Of a stretch of 64,000 nucleotides of DNA, positions 22,075-33,624 are shown in pieces. The notes under the pieces are model-generated. The model had not been told where the DNA came from and made no database searches. It saw nothing but the letters and a program-made list of their open reading frames with translations. The position numbers and the translations under genes were made by a program. The stretch lies in the NCBI GenBank assembly GCA_028023455.1, contig JAQFVV010012416.1, forward strand, positions 1,233,767-1,297,766, given 5' to 3'. Each line of letters opens with the position of its first letter. Positions within the stretch are counted from its first letter, which is position 1. The DNA comes from Epiperipatus broadwayi. Taxonomy: Eukaryota; Onychophora; Udeonychophora; Euonychophora; Peripatidae.

Positions 22075-23500
22075 ACTTATCACTTAATATAAATATGGGT
22101 TGTAGTCTTATAGAGAAAGACGCCACTCGATGGCACCATTTTCATGCTAAAACACATAAAAATGCCATTTCCGTGGCCAACACATTCGAACCCACGTTTT
22201 CTATAATACAACTTTTTTGTTGTGCTACAGATTGCAGGCCGCTATGTCACATCACAGTACAGCATGTATGTCGCATCACAACAAATTAATTTGGCGAATT
22301 TACAGTTTATAGAATTGTTATGGCTGGGAGAGAGTGTGTGTGTATTTGAATTGGATGGAAATGTTGTTTTGATTGAATTTTTTTTTTTTAAAGTATTGAA
22401 ATGTTCAAATTTTCTAAAGTAATAATTATCCGACTCTTTACACCATACTATATTGAAGTTTTAAGTGGGAAAATGTTGATGAGATATATGTGTAAAGTGA
22501 GTTGGAATTAGGTAACGTGTCAAGTAATGTACTGTTCGTAACTTTCCATGAGACAAACAATATTCTACCGTCTGTTTATTTTTGAAGTAAAAAATAGCGG
22601 TAACACAAAAATATCCAGTAAGAAAAGTACAATTCTACACTATTTTTTTAAATTTCATAAAAAGCATATATTATAAACATGGTTAATAAGTAAAGAAGAC
22701 ATTATATATATATATATATTTGTTGTTGTTTAAAAAACTTTTACTTTCTTTTCTCCGACTACTGTTATACTTTGTTGAATATATTTTACGTTTATTGTTA
22801 TCATTTATTTTATATATGTTAATAAAAAAAAAATATTTACAAAAATACGATTTTGATATTTTTTTTTTATTTTAGCATTACAAACAACAGAACCCTAACC
22901 CTAAAACTAACACTAACCCTAAACCTAACCCTAAAACTAACCCTAAACCTAACCCTAACAACTTTTACTTTTTGTTGTCATTCTATTTGAAGTAAAAAAT
23001 AGCGGTAATATCTGTTTCTCTGTAAAAAATTAAAATGTAAAACAAAGACTAAAAAAGTAAAAAATAGTGGTAACACAATAATATCTGTTTCTCTGTAAAA
23101 ATTTAAATTTAAAAGGAAGACTAAGAAATTTTATTTTTTATTTCGATTATGAGTTTTTAAAGAACAACAAAAAAAGAAGGCGTAACCCCACTAAAAAAAT
23201 ATACGATAGAAAATTGTTTTTTCTAATAAAGCAAAATCAAAAACACGAATTAAATTTTAATTTGTTGATTTTATTTTACAATTATTGTTATCATTTAATT
23301 TGTATATGTTAATAAAAAATAATATTTAAAAAAGACGATTTTGTTTTATTTTTATTTTCGCATTACAAAAAACACATCAAAATGATTAAAATCAACGGCC
23401 TGGGGATGTTCATATTTTATAGTTTTAGCATGAAAACGGCGCCATCGAGCAGCATCTTTGTCTATCATACTAGTACCTAAATATGTGACTTATTTCACAT
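22075..23500. repeat. inverted-repeat element enclosing duplicated AT-rich units
   Basis: GATGGCACCATTTTCATGCT (22129-22148) at the left is inverted at 23424-23453 as AGCATGAAAACGGCGCCATC. The similarity extends to about 80 bp per side. Between them lie a ~110-bp direct duplication (22780-22890 and 23270-23367, each with TATGTTAATAAAAAA and GCATTACAAA), three copies of AGTAAAAAATAGCGGTAA (22576, 22991, 23056 with one change) and a telomere-like block. This resembles a foldback-type non-autonomous DNA element; no transposase. Confidence 0.6.
22891..22959 (+). repeat. interstitial telomere-like repeat
   Basis: About 69 bases built from CCCTAA with regular variants CCCTAAAACTAA and CCCTAAACCTAA. 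It is a 6/12-bp periodic array close to the animal telomere repeat TTAGGG. It lies inside the inverted-repeat element at 22075-23500 and not at a window end, so it is internal here. Confidence 0.9.
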
Positions 23501-24132
23501 AATCTTTTATTTGTTAGTTTAACAACATTATATACATATACACAATATATATATATATAATGACAATTTCTAACTGACAGGTACAAGATTACTTATTTGT
23601 GACTTTAAATAAATCAATTCAATCCATGATCCTTAAGAGCACATCTAATTATCAAATAATAATAAAAAAAAATATTAAAAGAATTAAGATATATAATAAT
23701 AAAAATTTTGATTGTAAAATTTGTAAAGACAAATCTAACTTATTATAGAAGTTCATAATAACCCATATGCAATTTAAATTTATACTCTTTATTTTCAAAT
23801 TTCAAGTACTTAATATTGATTTTTACGACATTTATAAAATATTTGTTTTTTTAAAGCAATATTTATAAAATATTTGTTTATTTTCAAATACTTAATATTG
23901 AATTTACGACATTTGTAAAATATTTGTTGTTTTTTTAAAGCAAGATGAGTTAAATAGAACAATGTTATATTTATAGTTAATGTTTCATTTTTTTTTTAAA
24001 AAAAAATCAATCCCAAATATATATATATAGACATATCATTTAAATGAATTAAATTATTTATTATTCTGTTGTTTTATTTCTTTATTTTTTAACATTTGAA
24101 TGCATTAATTATATTTCATTAATTAATATATA

Positions 24133-24485
24133 ATATACATATAAAGAAAGGTCTTAACAATTAAAATGGACCCAATCATTGGGAAAGCCAAATGTAATGG
24201 ATAGTATGATCTAAATGAAGAAAGATGAAACCATCCCAATTGTTGGATGGCAAATGCAATGGATTATATTTATTCACATGTGGTGAATAAAGTACTCATG
24301 CCTAACATGTTGCATGCCAAATATAATGGATATTGTTTGTCCCACATGTTGTGAATCAAATGTAATAAAAGCCCTTCACATATGAAAATAAATAAATTAG
24401 CCCCAATCTTTGAGGAACCAAAATGTAATGGTTAACATTCTCCAATTATATTTAGATAAATTGCTTATCTGCCCTTCCAACTAGC
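24133..24485 (+). repeat. left arm of a large foldback with internal subrepeats
   Basis: Inverted copy of 27597-27942. Inside the arm a motif close to CCAAATGTAATGGAT recurs about five times (near 24188, 24249, 24328, 24354, 24419), spaced roughly 25-80 bp. Terminal inverted repeats built from short internal repeats are typical of Foldback-type transposons. The ~3.1 kb between the arms contains the palindrome at 24652 and the interrupted unit with the TG...CA element. Confidence 0.75.
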
Positions 24486-24651
24486 TATACATGAAATAAA
24501 TCAAAATCATACAGAGCAATAATAAGACCTATCGTTATAATTTATTCTCAGGGTTAATTTGACTAACTAACTAAATATATATTAGTGACAAAGGGAATTT
24601 TATTGAATCCAATATACACATTAAATAAATAAATTTATTTATATCTAAATA

Positions 24652-24784
24652 TAAAAGCAAAACTCTCCATACAGTAGTGCCACCCTGTGCTAACCAGAGT
24701 AATCAACAGATGCCAGAAGGCTTGTACTATTGATTACTCTGGTTAGCACAGGGTGGCACTACTGTATGGAGAGTTTTGCTTTTG
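24652..24784. repeat. palindrome made from the hammerhead-associated family terminus
   Basis: AAAAGCAAAACTCTCCATAC at the left pairs with its complement at 24765-24784. Arms of about 55 bp continue through CAGTAGTGCCACCCTGTGC and AACCAGAGTAATCA. The same blocks are at 3850-3905 and 57370-57435. Confidence 0.8.
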
Positions 24785-24957
24785 TTTACAACAATTATGT
24801 GCTAGTATGAGATGGTGATCATGTGATATGTCTAAATATCTTAACTAACATTGACTTATATAAGTGACCTCAAAATTAAATAATAACTCAAATACAAAAT
24901 TATTATCCATTAAGTTATGAATTTACTAAACTTCATAATGATTCTGGCACTAAAAAA

Positions 24958-27597
24958 AATATTAATACATTTCCAAATAAAATACAAAGTCATTGCTTTA
25001 TTTCTAAATTATGGTTTGATTTTTAAATAGTATCTATGTTTCAAATATTTTTTAAAATATAGACCAAATACAAAAACAAAACAAAAAATAATTATATACT
25101 TGCAATAAGTATCAATTAAATAAGCAAAGACATATTTGTCCACAATAAATATACATTAGTATAAATACAAACCAATATTTATGTTTTACAAATATTCAAC
25201 TTTTTTAAGTATATATATATTGTAACGAGCACAGACGTCCGTTACATTGTTGTTTTTTTTTATTTATTAAACATGAAAGTAAATTAAAAAGTTCGCATTT
25301 AAAAATTTTCTTTTAGAATTAAAAATTGAAATTAAATATCATCTTAAACTCTTATATATTAAATCGCACAGATATAAAAAATTATTAAAATAAAACTGTA
25401 TTAAAAATAGAAAAGGTATTTTAAAAACAAAAACTTAAAAAGATTTGGAGATAAAATTATATCTTTAAATTTATCTTTAAATATATCTTTGATTTGGAAA
25501 ACAGGTTAATTAATCAGAAATGGAAATGATAAATTTAATTAGTCAAATGTAAACCAGCCTTGGGCATTTAAATGTAAAAATACCGGTCAGATAGGAAAAC
25601 AATAGAAACTGTTAGCAAATAAGAAGAAATCCCTATGGAATCGGACCGCAGCGAAAGGACCATCGCATCGGTGACGTAATGTAAATTCAATCCTTCACAT
25701 TAATATAAAAGGAAAATTTGGAAATTATTAATCAGTGACTAGTGAATGATTATTACGATGTGAAAGAGTTGTGTTAGTGCGGAAGTGAAGGAGAAGGGAT
25801 TGAAAAAAGACGCACGATTCAATCCCTTCAGCTTTGCTAAGAAAGAAAAAGGAATGAACTATCGTTTTTCTACATTGAGGACCAGTTAAAGCAAAAAACC
25901 TCCGGACGGATAAATAAATCGGCCAACAGAATACCAATTTTAGGATGGCGTGGGAATTCACGTTCATGGCAAGCAACTGTAAAAGATGAACATTTTAAAC
26001 CGTAAGAACTTTATAAAAAATGAACATTAAGTTAAACTTTCCAGAGTTAAATGATTGCAATCTTATCCTATCTGACCAATTTAATTTATTAATAATGTTA
26101 TTTGATGTATTTTTTTTTTTATATATATATTTAAAATCATTTCCATTTATTTATTTACTTTTTTGTTCTTTAAGTTTTATTATGATTTCTGTTTTCCGTT
26201 AAGTTAAATTATATAAATGTTAAACTTAAGTCGGGCGTGAATGGCTGTATAGATTTGTAAAGTTATATTAGGGGAGGGTAATCTTAGGTTATTTGTTTCG
26301 TGGTTAGATTGGGTCAATGGATTGGATATATTGGTGTGATTAGTAGATGTAATATTGATTCGCTACGGGCAGAATCGCTTCATACGCCGCACACTTCCGT
26401 TTGCCTATGGAAGGAATTATAAGTCGGATACCGCAGTTCCTTTCTATGGAGTTTTTTGTTTTATTGCTCTTCTTTGCAGATAGATGTAATATTCCTATCT
26501 CATAAGAGGCAATTTCTTCCCTTAACCTTTTGTGCTGCCGTATTTTATTACATTGAATACATCGATATATCAGATGAATTGATGCCAGTTTGACTACGAA
26601 TTTTAGTCTAAGGTTAAATAGGGATAGAATGTTTATTTTCAAAAGCAAATTTATCTGGTCTATTCATGCTCGATCCTAAATAAAAATGCATTAAATTTAA
26701 GTTGTTTAGATGCTTGCATGGATTGTTTATCGGTTAACTATGTTTTGCGTTTTCATATTTGATCAAAATATATAGACATTCGATAAATAATGATACCTTA
26801 CGGTGAGTATCTAAAATGTATTTATTCGGATGTCTTTTAAGTTATTGGTGACAATGCAAGTATCTTATGGTGAATACTATTGGGTTACATATAAATTTCC
26901 CTCCGCAATTGTCAGTAATCAATAATTTTATATTTTGATCGCTTATGTTTACTTTGGAATGTTTTTAACCGTGTAATCTATGTAACCGATCTATAGCAAC
27001 TTATTATAACAAGCTTTTATAATCCCATCTGTGCGAACTTAATTAAAATGTAAACTTATAATATAATAGAAATTAAAATGTAAATTAAAATCTAAGGTAA
27101 AGTTAAAAATAATGTTAAAATGTAAAACTAATACTAAAATAATTTTAAATCTTATATATATGTGCATAAATAAATGTTTGTATGTTAATTACTGGCAGTG
27201 GCTTATTTTATTCCTTTTTTTTATATATACTCTTAGATTATCTTATTAAATCTCTGCTAATCCACTGAGCTAGTGACATGGGCTAACGACCGGAATCAAA
27301 ATTTAAAAAAAAAAAAAAAAATTATTTTTTTTGACTGACGTATCTGCCTACTTTATAAATTTTTCTAGGTTCAAATGCCTAGATGGCGCCCCGTAGTGCA
27401 GTTTACGTTAAGTCACATTCCGGATCGTTACAATATATATATATATATATTTGCCATAAATATAAATCAAATAAATAAAGATATATTGTGTACAATAAAT
27501 ATATGTATTGGTGTTTATGTTTTGCATAAGAATTATTATATAAAGTTAAAATGAAAATAGATAAATAAATAAGTAAATAATTGACTGGTAAAATATT
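24958..27597 (+). repeat. second copy of the 21446 unit, split by a 2.2 kb insertion
   Basis: 24958-25208 and 27467-27597 are the two halves of the unit that is continuous at 21446-21850. The gap is filled by the TG...CA element and its flanking TA repeats. Confidence 0.85.
25221..27432. mobile_element. 2.2 kb TG...CA element, solo-LTR-like
   Basis: Begins TGTAACGA (25221-25228) and ends TCGTTACA (27425-27432), an 8-bp inverted terminus starting TG and ending CA, the usual form of retrotransposon LTRs. It sits in a (TA)n tract, so the short target duplication cannot be measured. The interior is less AT-rich than the surroundings, with CpG-containing patches (25635-25680, 27385-27425). A TATA-like TAATATAAAAGG lies at 25701-25712 and an AATAAA near 27168. 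No ORF with a known domain was seen, in keeping with an LTR or a non-autonomous element. No second long repeat was found that would make it a complete retrotransposon. Confidence 0.65.
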
Positions 27598-27942
27598 GGA
27601 AGGGCAGATAAGCAATTTATCTAAATATAATTGGATAATGTTATTCATTACATTTTGGTTCTTCAATGATTGGGGCTAATTGATTTCTTTCATATGCGAA
27701 GGGCTTTTATTACATTTGATCCATAACATTTTGGATAAACAATATCCATTACATTTGGCACACAACGTGTTAAGCGAGAATACTTTAGTCACCCCATGTG
27801 AATAAATATAATCCATTACATTTGCCATTCAATGATTGGGGCGATCTTCTCTTTCTTCATTTAGAACATACAATCCATTACATTTGGCTTTCCCAATGAC
27901 TGGGGCCATTTTAATTGTTAAAACCTTTCTTTATATGTATAT
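27597..27942 (-). repeat. right arm of the large foldback
   Basis: Inverted counterpart of 24133-24485, with the internal repeat in the form ATCCATTACATTTGGC (near 27750, 27811, 27871 and in weaker form at 27640 and 27700). It ends with AACCTTTCTTTATATGTATA. Confidence 0.75.
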
Positions 27943-27959
27943 TTCAATCCATTACAATA

Positions 27960-28815
27960 TATATATATTAAAGTAATTGTGATTTCAAAATGAGCAAATC
28001 TATCAACTAATGTTGCAAAAACAGTGCTTAACAAATCAAAATTTATTTAGCATCATAAGTTTAAGAATAGATTGATTTGTTCTATTCTTTATCCGTTTTC
28101 TAACATAAAGAGAATCCATACCTCATAGAAGTGTAATTTGCTTCTATTTCAATTTTATATATGGGCATATGTAATTTATTTATCAGTGAACTTAAAATTT
28201 TTACCATGAGTAACAGTAATGTGTTTGCTATATTTGGAGTTTACTATTGTCTTCTGAAATTAGTGTTTTCTAAAATGAAGATACTTTTAAATAGTTCATA
28301 AAATTTCATACATATAGTTATATTTATAAGATATCATTAAAAACTCATTTATTTAAAAAAAATCTAACATTTTTCATGATTTTTTGGGTAAATAACATTT
28401 TTTGCTTAATTAATTAAATAGCCATAATTTACTAAAAACTTGCTGTTTTGGGGGAAGAAATTTCATCACTGAATGGCCAAATAACAGCTTTTAGTTTATT
28501 TAAGTTCTATTAATTTCCAAATGTCTGATAACATTTTAATTTTTACAGAATTGTACAATTAAATATTATTATGGTAAAAATTATCATGGTTTTTTTAAAA
28601 ATTTAAAAAACATCAGTGAAAAGTATTTTTAAATCTATTTGTGCCTTATTTTCAAAAGAAAAAACTTTAGTTAGAGATCTAATACTTTTATTATACAAAA
28701 AATATCTGGACCCCTACCCCCCCCCCCATTCTTTTACTTCAAGTAAAATCTAAAAACTCCAATTGTTGTTGAAAAAACTATTTTTTTGCTTTTTAGTACA
28801 TGGTAAATAAAAGCA
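27960..28815. other. AT-rich spacer
   Basis: A C run at about 28716-28726 is the only distinctive feature. Confidence 0.4.
28716..28727. repeat. homopolymeric C tract
   Basis: An interrupted run of C's in strongly AT-rich DNA. Confidence 0.9.
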
Positions 28816-28849
28816 TTTAACCCTTTTGCACTTTGCTAACATTCTGACA

Positions 28850-29205
28850 GATTTCTTTGTTCTCACTAGATTTAGCTTTCAACTTTTATTTTAATATTAA
28901 CCCATTATTATTTATCAGAATATAATAAATATGACCTCATTTGATAAATATTTTTGTTTAGAAATTAAATTTTAAAAAAATCATATTTAATTTTGGGAAT
29001 TATTTTAAAAATTAGATTTTAATCAAATCAAAGTGCTGTCACATCAAATTTCAGATGGAACAGATTCTATTTGAAAAATGAATGAAATCTTCTTTGATGT
29101 TTGTTTTCAAAATCTGAATGCATTATTTTTAATATCTAGTAAATCTATCAATTTATGCTTTAAAAGTTTACACTTTTTTTGTAATTTTTACAATATCACT
29201 AAATG
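28850..29205 (+). repeat. diverged third copy of the 35.7/38.9 kb inverted-repeat arm
   Basis: AATAAATATGACCTCATTTG, ATAAATATTTTTGTTTAG and the TTATGCTTTAAA block follow the order seen at 35808-36070 and, inverted, at 38820-39120. It is not itself palindromic. Confidence 0.55.
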
Positions 29206-29309
29206 TTATAACAGATTATTGTAGTGACAAAATATCTAGATAGTTGCATTTCCCATGACCTTAATCTCTATGTTAACCTTTTAACCGCTAATTTTATCAT
29301 TGGTTGTAT

Positions 29310-30060
29310 CAGATAAAAATCAAATCTTTTAATTGGCCAACTCACAAACTGAAGACAAAGCCTATTGTTAAAACATATTCGCCTATAATATTAAATTCAA
29401 CTCAGATACGTTTATAAAAAGTATATAATTAATTTTTCAGGTTGTGAAGAGAACGAAAGTTCTTTCAAAAATAAATTGCTATTTATTTATTCTAAGATAT
29501 TCAATATCGGCAACATAAAAGTTATAATGTAAACAAAAAGATCGACTTTTACGTTATAGAAAAGTAAATATTTCTTTTTACTACATCTTCAATATTTTTA
29601 CTTAAATCTTCAATATTTTTCGAAAATAATTTTGTTTTTTTATTATTCTCTCTGAAAATAATTTTAATTTCTCAAAATATTCTTTTATAATAATTAAATC
29701 GTATTCGAAATGAAAATCTCAGCGTTTTTCTTTATTTTCTTTGATCAGGCAGTTTCTTTGTTCTTTCCAGCCAATCAGAATGTCTTTTTCGGCTGAGAGC
29801 ATGCTAAGAACCAATCACAAATAATGTTCCTTCTTTGTTTAGGTTTAAATGCGTTTTTTTTCTATTTTTTACTTCTAAAATAAATCGGAAGATGTCACCA
29901 TCGTACAGAACTTTTAAAAACGAATTCAATACGTGTTTAACAAATATTTTCGTATAAAAACTGGCTGAGTTAGAGTGATTTCAGATGTCGACGAGGAGCC
30001 TCGTAAAAAACAGTCTTTTGGTTAATATTACACAGAAGAATATATTTTTATATTTAAAAA
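29310..30060 (+). repeat. unclassified ~1 kb interspersed repeat, copy 2
   Basis: Shares TTTTAATTGGCCAACTCACA, AAAAGTATATAATTAATTTT, CAGCCAATCAGAATG, TTTTTTACTTCTAAAATAAA and GGCTGAGTTAGAGTGATTT with the copies at 1860-2870 and 42400-42985. No ORF. Confidence 0.55.
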
Positions 30061-30064
30061 TAAA

Positions 30065-30955
30065 CATTTCTGTAAACAAATAAATATGTAATAACATATA
30101 ATTTTGATTTATAATAATTATTACACAGTTACAATACAAAAATAATCATAAAATTTTCAAAAAAAGTTTTTAGACCATTATAATACTTTGTCAAAACAAT
30201 CTCACAAAGTTTCAAATTGCCAACACATAAATGGCAGATATCAATGAATACTTTAAAGACCAACTTATTTGATTATCATGACATCTTTGGAATTTTTTTG
30301 AAATTAAAATATTAGAAAAAAATATACATGAATTTTAAAGCTGTAAAAAAATATTTGCAAAATTTCTCAGCAGGGTGAAAAATCCAAATACAATTTCTTG
30401 ATTTCTAGCCTAAAAAAGTTTCATAATTAAAAACAGATAAGTTAATATTAAAAAAATTGTATATGTATTTATTTTTAGCTTTTTAATATTGGCACAATAA
30501 ATAAACATGCGAAACTATATTGTACTTTAAAATCAACTTGACATCCATAGTTGATATATATAACCAGTTGGTTGCACAGCTGTATTAAAAATAATGAGAT
30601 AAGTTGGCAGCATATTCCTCAGATTTAGCTTAGGGTTATTTAATTAATAGGATAATAATATTTAATTTTCTTATGCATATTTTTTATAAAAATAAGGGAT
30701 CTAAATTTAGTTAAATATTTTATTTTATTTTCCACATTATAGTAGGAACATTCTAGACAATTTTTTAATAATTGTCAAACCTTATTAAAATTATAATATG
30801 CATATTTTTAATATGTATTGTAAATGTTGGTAGAAGAGAGAGAAAAGAATAAAATCATATAAACAATTTCTTTTGTTCTCTCTCTCTTCAATAATTTTAT
30901 TTAATTACCAGTTGCTTTTAATTTTTTTTAATGTACCAAGTAAAAAAACACTTTC
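30065..30955. other. AT-rich spacer
   Basis: Nothing recognisable beyond A/T-rich low complexity. Confidence 0.4.
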
Positions 30956-30960
30956 TTTTT

Positions 30961-31205
30961 ATTCAAGCACAAGTGCGTGTGCGGCGCAACTGCTCCCAAA
31001 AGCTGTTAATACAAATACAAATAGCTAACTAAAAATATTAAAACAGCTGAGCGCTTTCAAAGGATCTTGCCTTCATAATCATAGCTTGCTTACGTTTAAA
31101 TTTATGCAAATATGCTAATTCCATCTTTTTGATAGAGAAAAACACGTGTATTTGTATTAACAGCTTTTGGGAGCAGTTGCGCCGCACACGCACTTGGGCT
31201 TGAAT
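30961..31205. repeat. 58-bp inverted repeat, 57/58 identical, 129-bp spacer
   Basis: Arms 30961-31018 and 31148-31205 pair over 58 bp with one mismatch (position 9). They include AAGTGCGTGTGCGGCGCAAC, a GC-rich segment unusual for this window. The near-identity means either recent origin or conversion between arms. The spacer is not related to the arms. Confidence 0.9.
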
Positions 31206-31209
31206 ACAT

Positions 31210-32845
31210 ACATTTCCCAAAAGTAAAAAAATTATTTAACTTTCTTTTTAGTAAATTGTTTAATATTTAATATTAACCTTTTAAGAAAGATAAAGTTTTA
31301 CATTTAAGAGTATTTTTAAAAAAGAAAACAAGATTTTAATACTTTTGGTAAATTTTATTTTTAATTAGAGTTATTGTTTTTCTTTTCTTTTTATCTCTTT
31401 ATTACAATAAATCAAGTCATTGTGATTAACAGATCATCTTGTTTTTCTTTTTCCAATTTTTTTTAAATTAGAGAGCAATGTCAAGTATTTTATGATGTTA
31501 ATTTAAGTTCTTGATTTGTTTTTAATATCTACAATTAAGGAGGGAAATAGCTGAACAATTGTATTTATAAGTTATTTAATTGACTGTTTTAAAATTATCA
31601 TGTTAGAGACAGATTGTGATTGGTTTGTAGGCAAGATTGTTAAAGAAAAAATAATGAAAGTGAATAAGTCAGAAGACCCAAGTGTCTGGTAAGAAGGATA
31701 TTGTAACTTAGCTGTTGAAGAGAGAGTAGTCAAATATTAATCTATCTGATAAAGAAAAAAGAATTAAAAGTCTTTACCAAGCTATTGCATAGAATAACAA
31801 GTTTTAATCAAGCTTTTAGAAATTATGAGTTCAGTCACAAAAATGATTAGCTAGACATCATCTTCCTCCACATAACTTGCTTTCACTGATATAAGATGTG
31901 AAGTTACTCCCTGAAGTAATCTGCAACCTTGTCTTTAACAAAAAGCATGAGTCTCTATATATGTTAGTGTTATCTGAAAATTTTAGGGGAAAGAAATTGA
32001 TAAAACCCACTATTTTTAACCTGGAAATATTGCGCACCACGAAAAGCCAAATTATTTATGTTTATGCGTAGAAGCCTTCAAGAAGAAAACTCAACTAAAA
32101 GAAATGTAAATTATAATTGGGAAGAACTCCATAGAAAAAATAAAACCATGGTTAAAGGCTATTTTGTTAGTGCACACTATTTTTAATAATAATAAAACAA
32201 ATTTTTTTACATAAAAGTAATAATTTTTTTAGATGAATTGGTAAATTTAAATAGTGTCATTAAGTTAATGTTTTCAAATTGTGAAACATACTTTTTTTAA
32301 AATCCAGTCAAATTTTTGTTTCAAAAATTATGAAATAGTTTTTAGAAATAAGTTTTTTTTTGTAAATTTAAATTATTTTTTTTGAAACATGTTTTTCTCT
32401 TCATTCATTTTCCCTCCTAAAAACTTAACAAAATGTTAATTAAGCTAAATCAAAGATTGTTATCTTTCATTTTGAAAATGTGTTTCTCCAACTCTTAATT
32501 TTTTTTAAAGAAATAACTTAATTAATTAAAAGTTAATTTATGAATAGAAATCGATTGATTATAATTTTTGTCAAAATATATTTTTTGATAAAATGAATTT
32601 TTAAAATTTTATACTATCATGTCATTTTTTTGTTTATTGTTAATCAATTAGTCATTAAATAATTGTTTTAAAAAATATTTTTTCATTTTAATTTTTTTAT
32701 TCTATCTAATTCCTGTTTCATGAATTGCTCTATATGTGAATTTACTTCATGACAGCTTATTGTTCTAGGATTTTTTTAAATGATCACAATAAAACTACCT
32801 ATAATAGGGTAAAATTAGGAATTACTTGAAGTGATTTATAATAAA
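31210..32845. other. AT-rich spacer
   Basis: No coding or repeat feature recognised. Many T runs. Confidence 0.4.
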
Positions 32846-32849
32846 CAGC

Positions 32850-32875
32850 TTTATTTATTTATTTATTTATTTATC
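32850..32875. repeat. (TTTA)n microsatellite
   Basis: Six units of ATTT. A shorter tract of the same unit occurs near 50533. Confidence 0.9.
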
Positions 32876-33049
32876 CCTTGCTCACAGTAATAGTTTATAG
32901 AGTTTTTACTTTCTACACTAGATTTGTACATAAGTTATATGGGCGGGATTATGTTTAGTGTTATGGACATCCAGATGATAATGATCCTAGTTGATGCAAA
33001 AGGGATATCCTTTAAAGTTCATGCACAGCATTTAATTTTATTTATTATT

Positions 33050-33620
33050 TCTTTAGAAATTTAGTTTACAGTTGACCAGTGTATTAATGGTACTAATGAC
33101 CAGAGGACTGTTGTTGATCAGGATGGTTTTAGTATCTCAGCATTATTTGACTTATTGTTTGTATCCCTGCCCTAAGTTTGGCAGTGGCTAAATAACTAGC
33201 CTGGTCTATAGTGGACCACTTCCAAATACAGTCACATTATTGACTGTTGGTTTATTTTTATTGTTGATCATTTATGATGATGAATGGTTATTAGTTATGT
33301 GTAATGCTAGTGAATTTACAGTTAATTGTGTGCTGATCTCTCATGTTCATTCCTTTTATATTTAATTTTATATTTTGTTTATTTAGAGATGATGATGGTC
33401 TCCCATCTCATCATTGTTCAACCCTAATATGATGTACTGTTACAAATGGCTACACAATTGTGGAACATTATAATCTCAGATTCTCCTTTATTAACTCCTT
33501 ATTTTCTGAAGAATTACAATTGGTACTTAATGTGGGGCTCAAACCCATGATCCCAAGATTAAGAGTTACAATATATATCATTAGGTAGTTCTGCTATAAG
33601 TTAATATGTATGCCCCTTAT
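33050..33620. other. more complex segment with possible SINE pieces
   Basis: GAGATGATGATGGTCTCCCATC (33387-33408) and, on the minus strand, a B-box-like GGGTTTGAGCCCC (complement of 33536-33548) suggest one or two old SINEs. TAGCCTGGTCTATAGTGGAC near 33198 may be part of another. No second copy in the window allows a firm call. Confidence 0.35.
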
Positions 33621-33624
33621 GTAT

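Noticed and set aside
22050-22422. Protein-coding ORFs of 79 and 66 codons
   Set aside because: They overlap an inverted-repeat element, show no domain, and arise from arm sequence.
22891-22959. Chromosome end
   Set aside because: The array is short, degenerate and internal, with unrelated DNA on both sides.
24133-24485. CRISPR-like array
   Set aside because: Direct repeats are short and diverged with uneven spacers, and the block is an arm of an inverted repeat in a eukaryotic context.
26340-26648. 102-codon minus-strand ORF
   Set aside because: Lies inside the 2.2 kb TG...CA element; composition is unremarkable and no family is recognised.
25221-27432. Complete LTR retrotransposon
   Set aside because: No direct long terminal repeats and no gag or pol motifs inside; only LTR-like termini.
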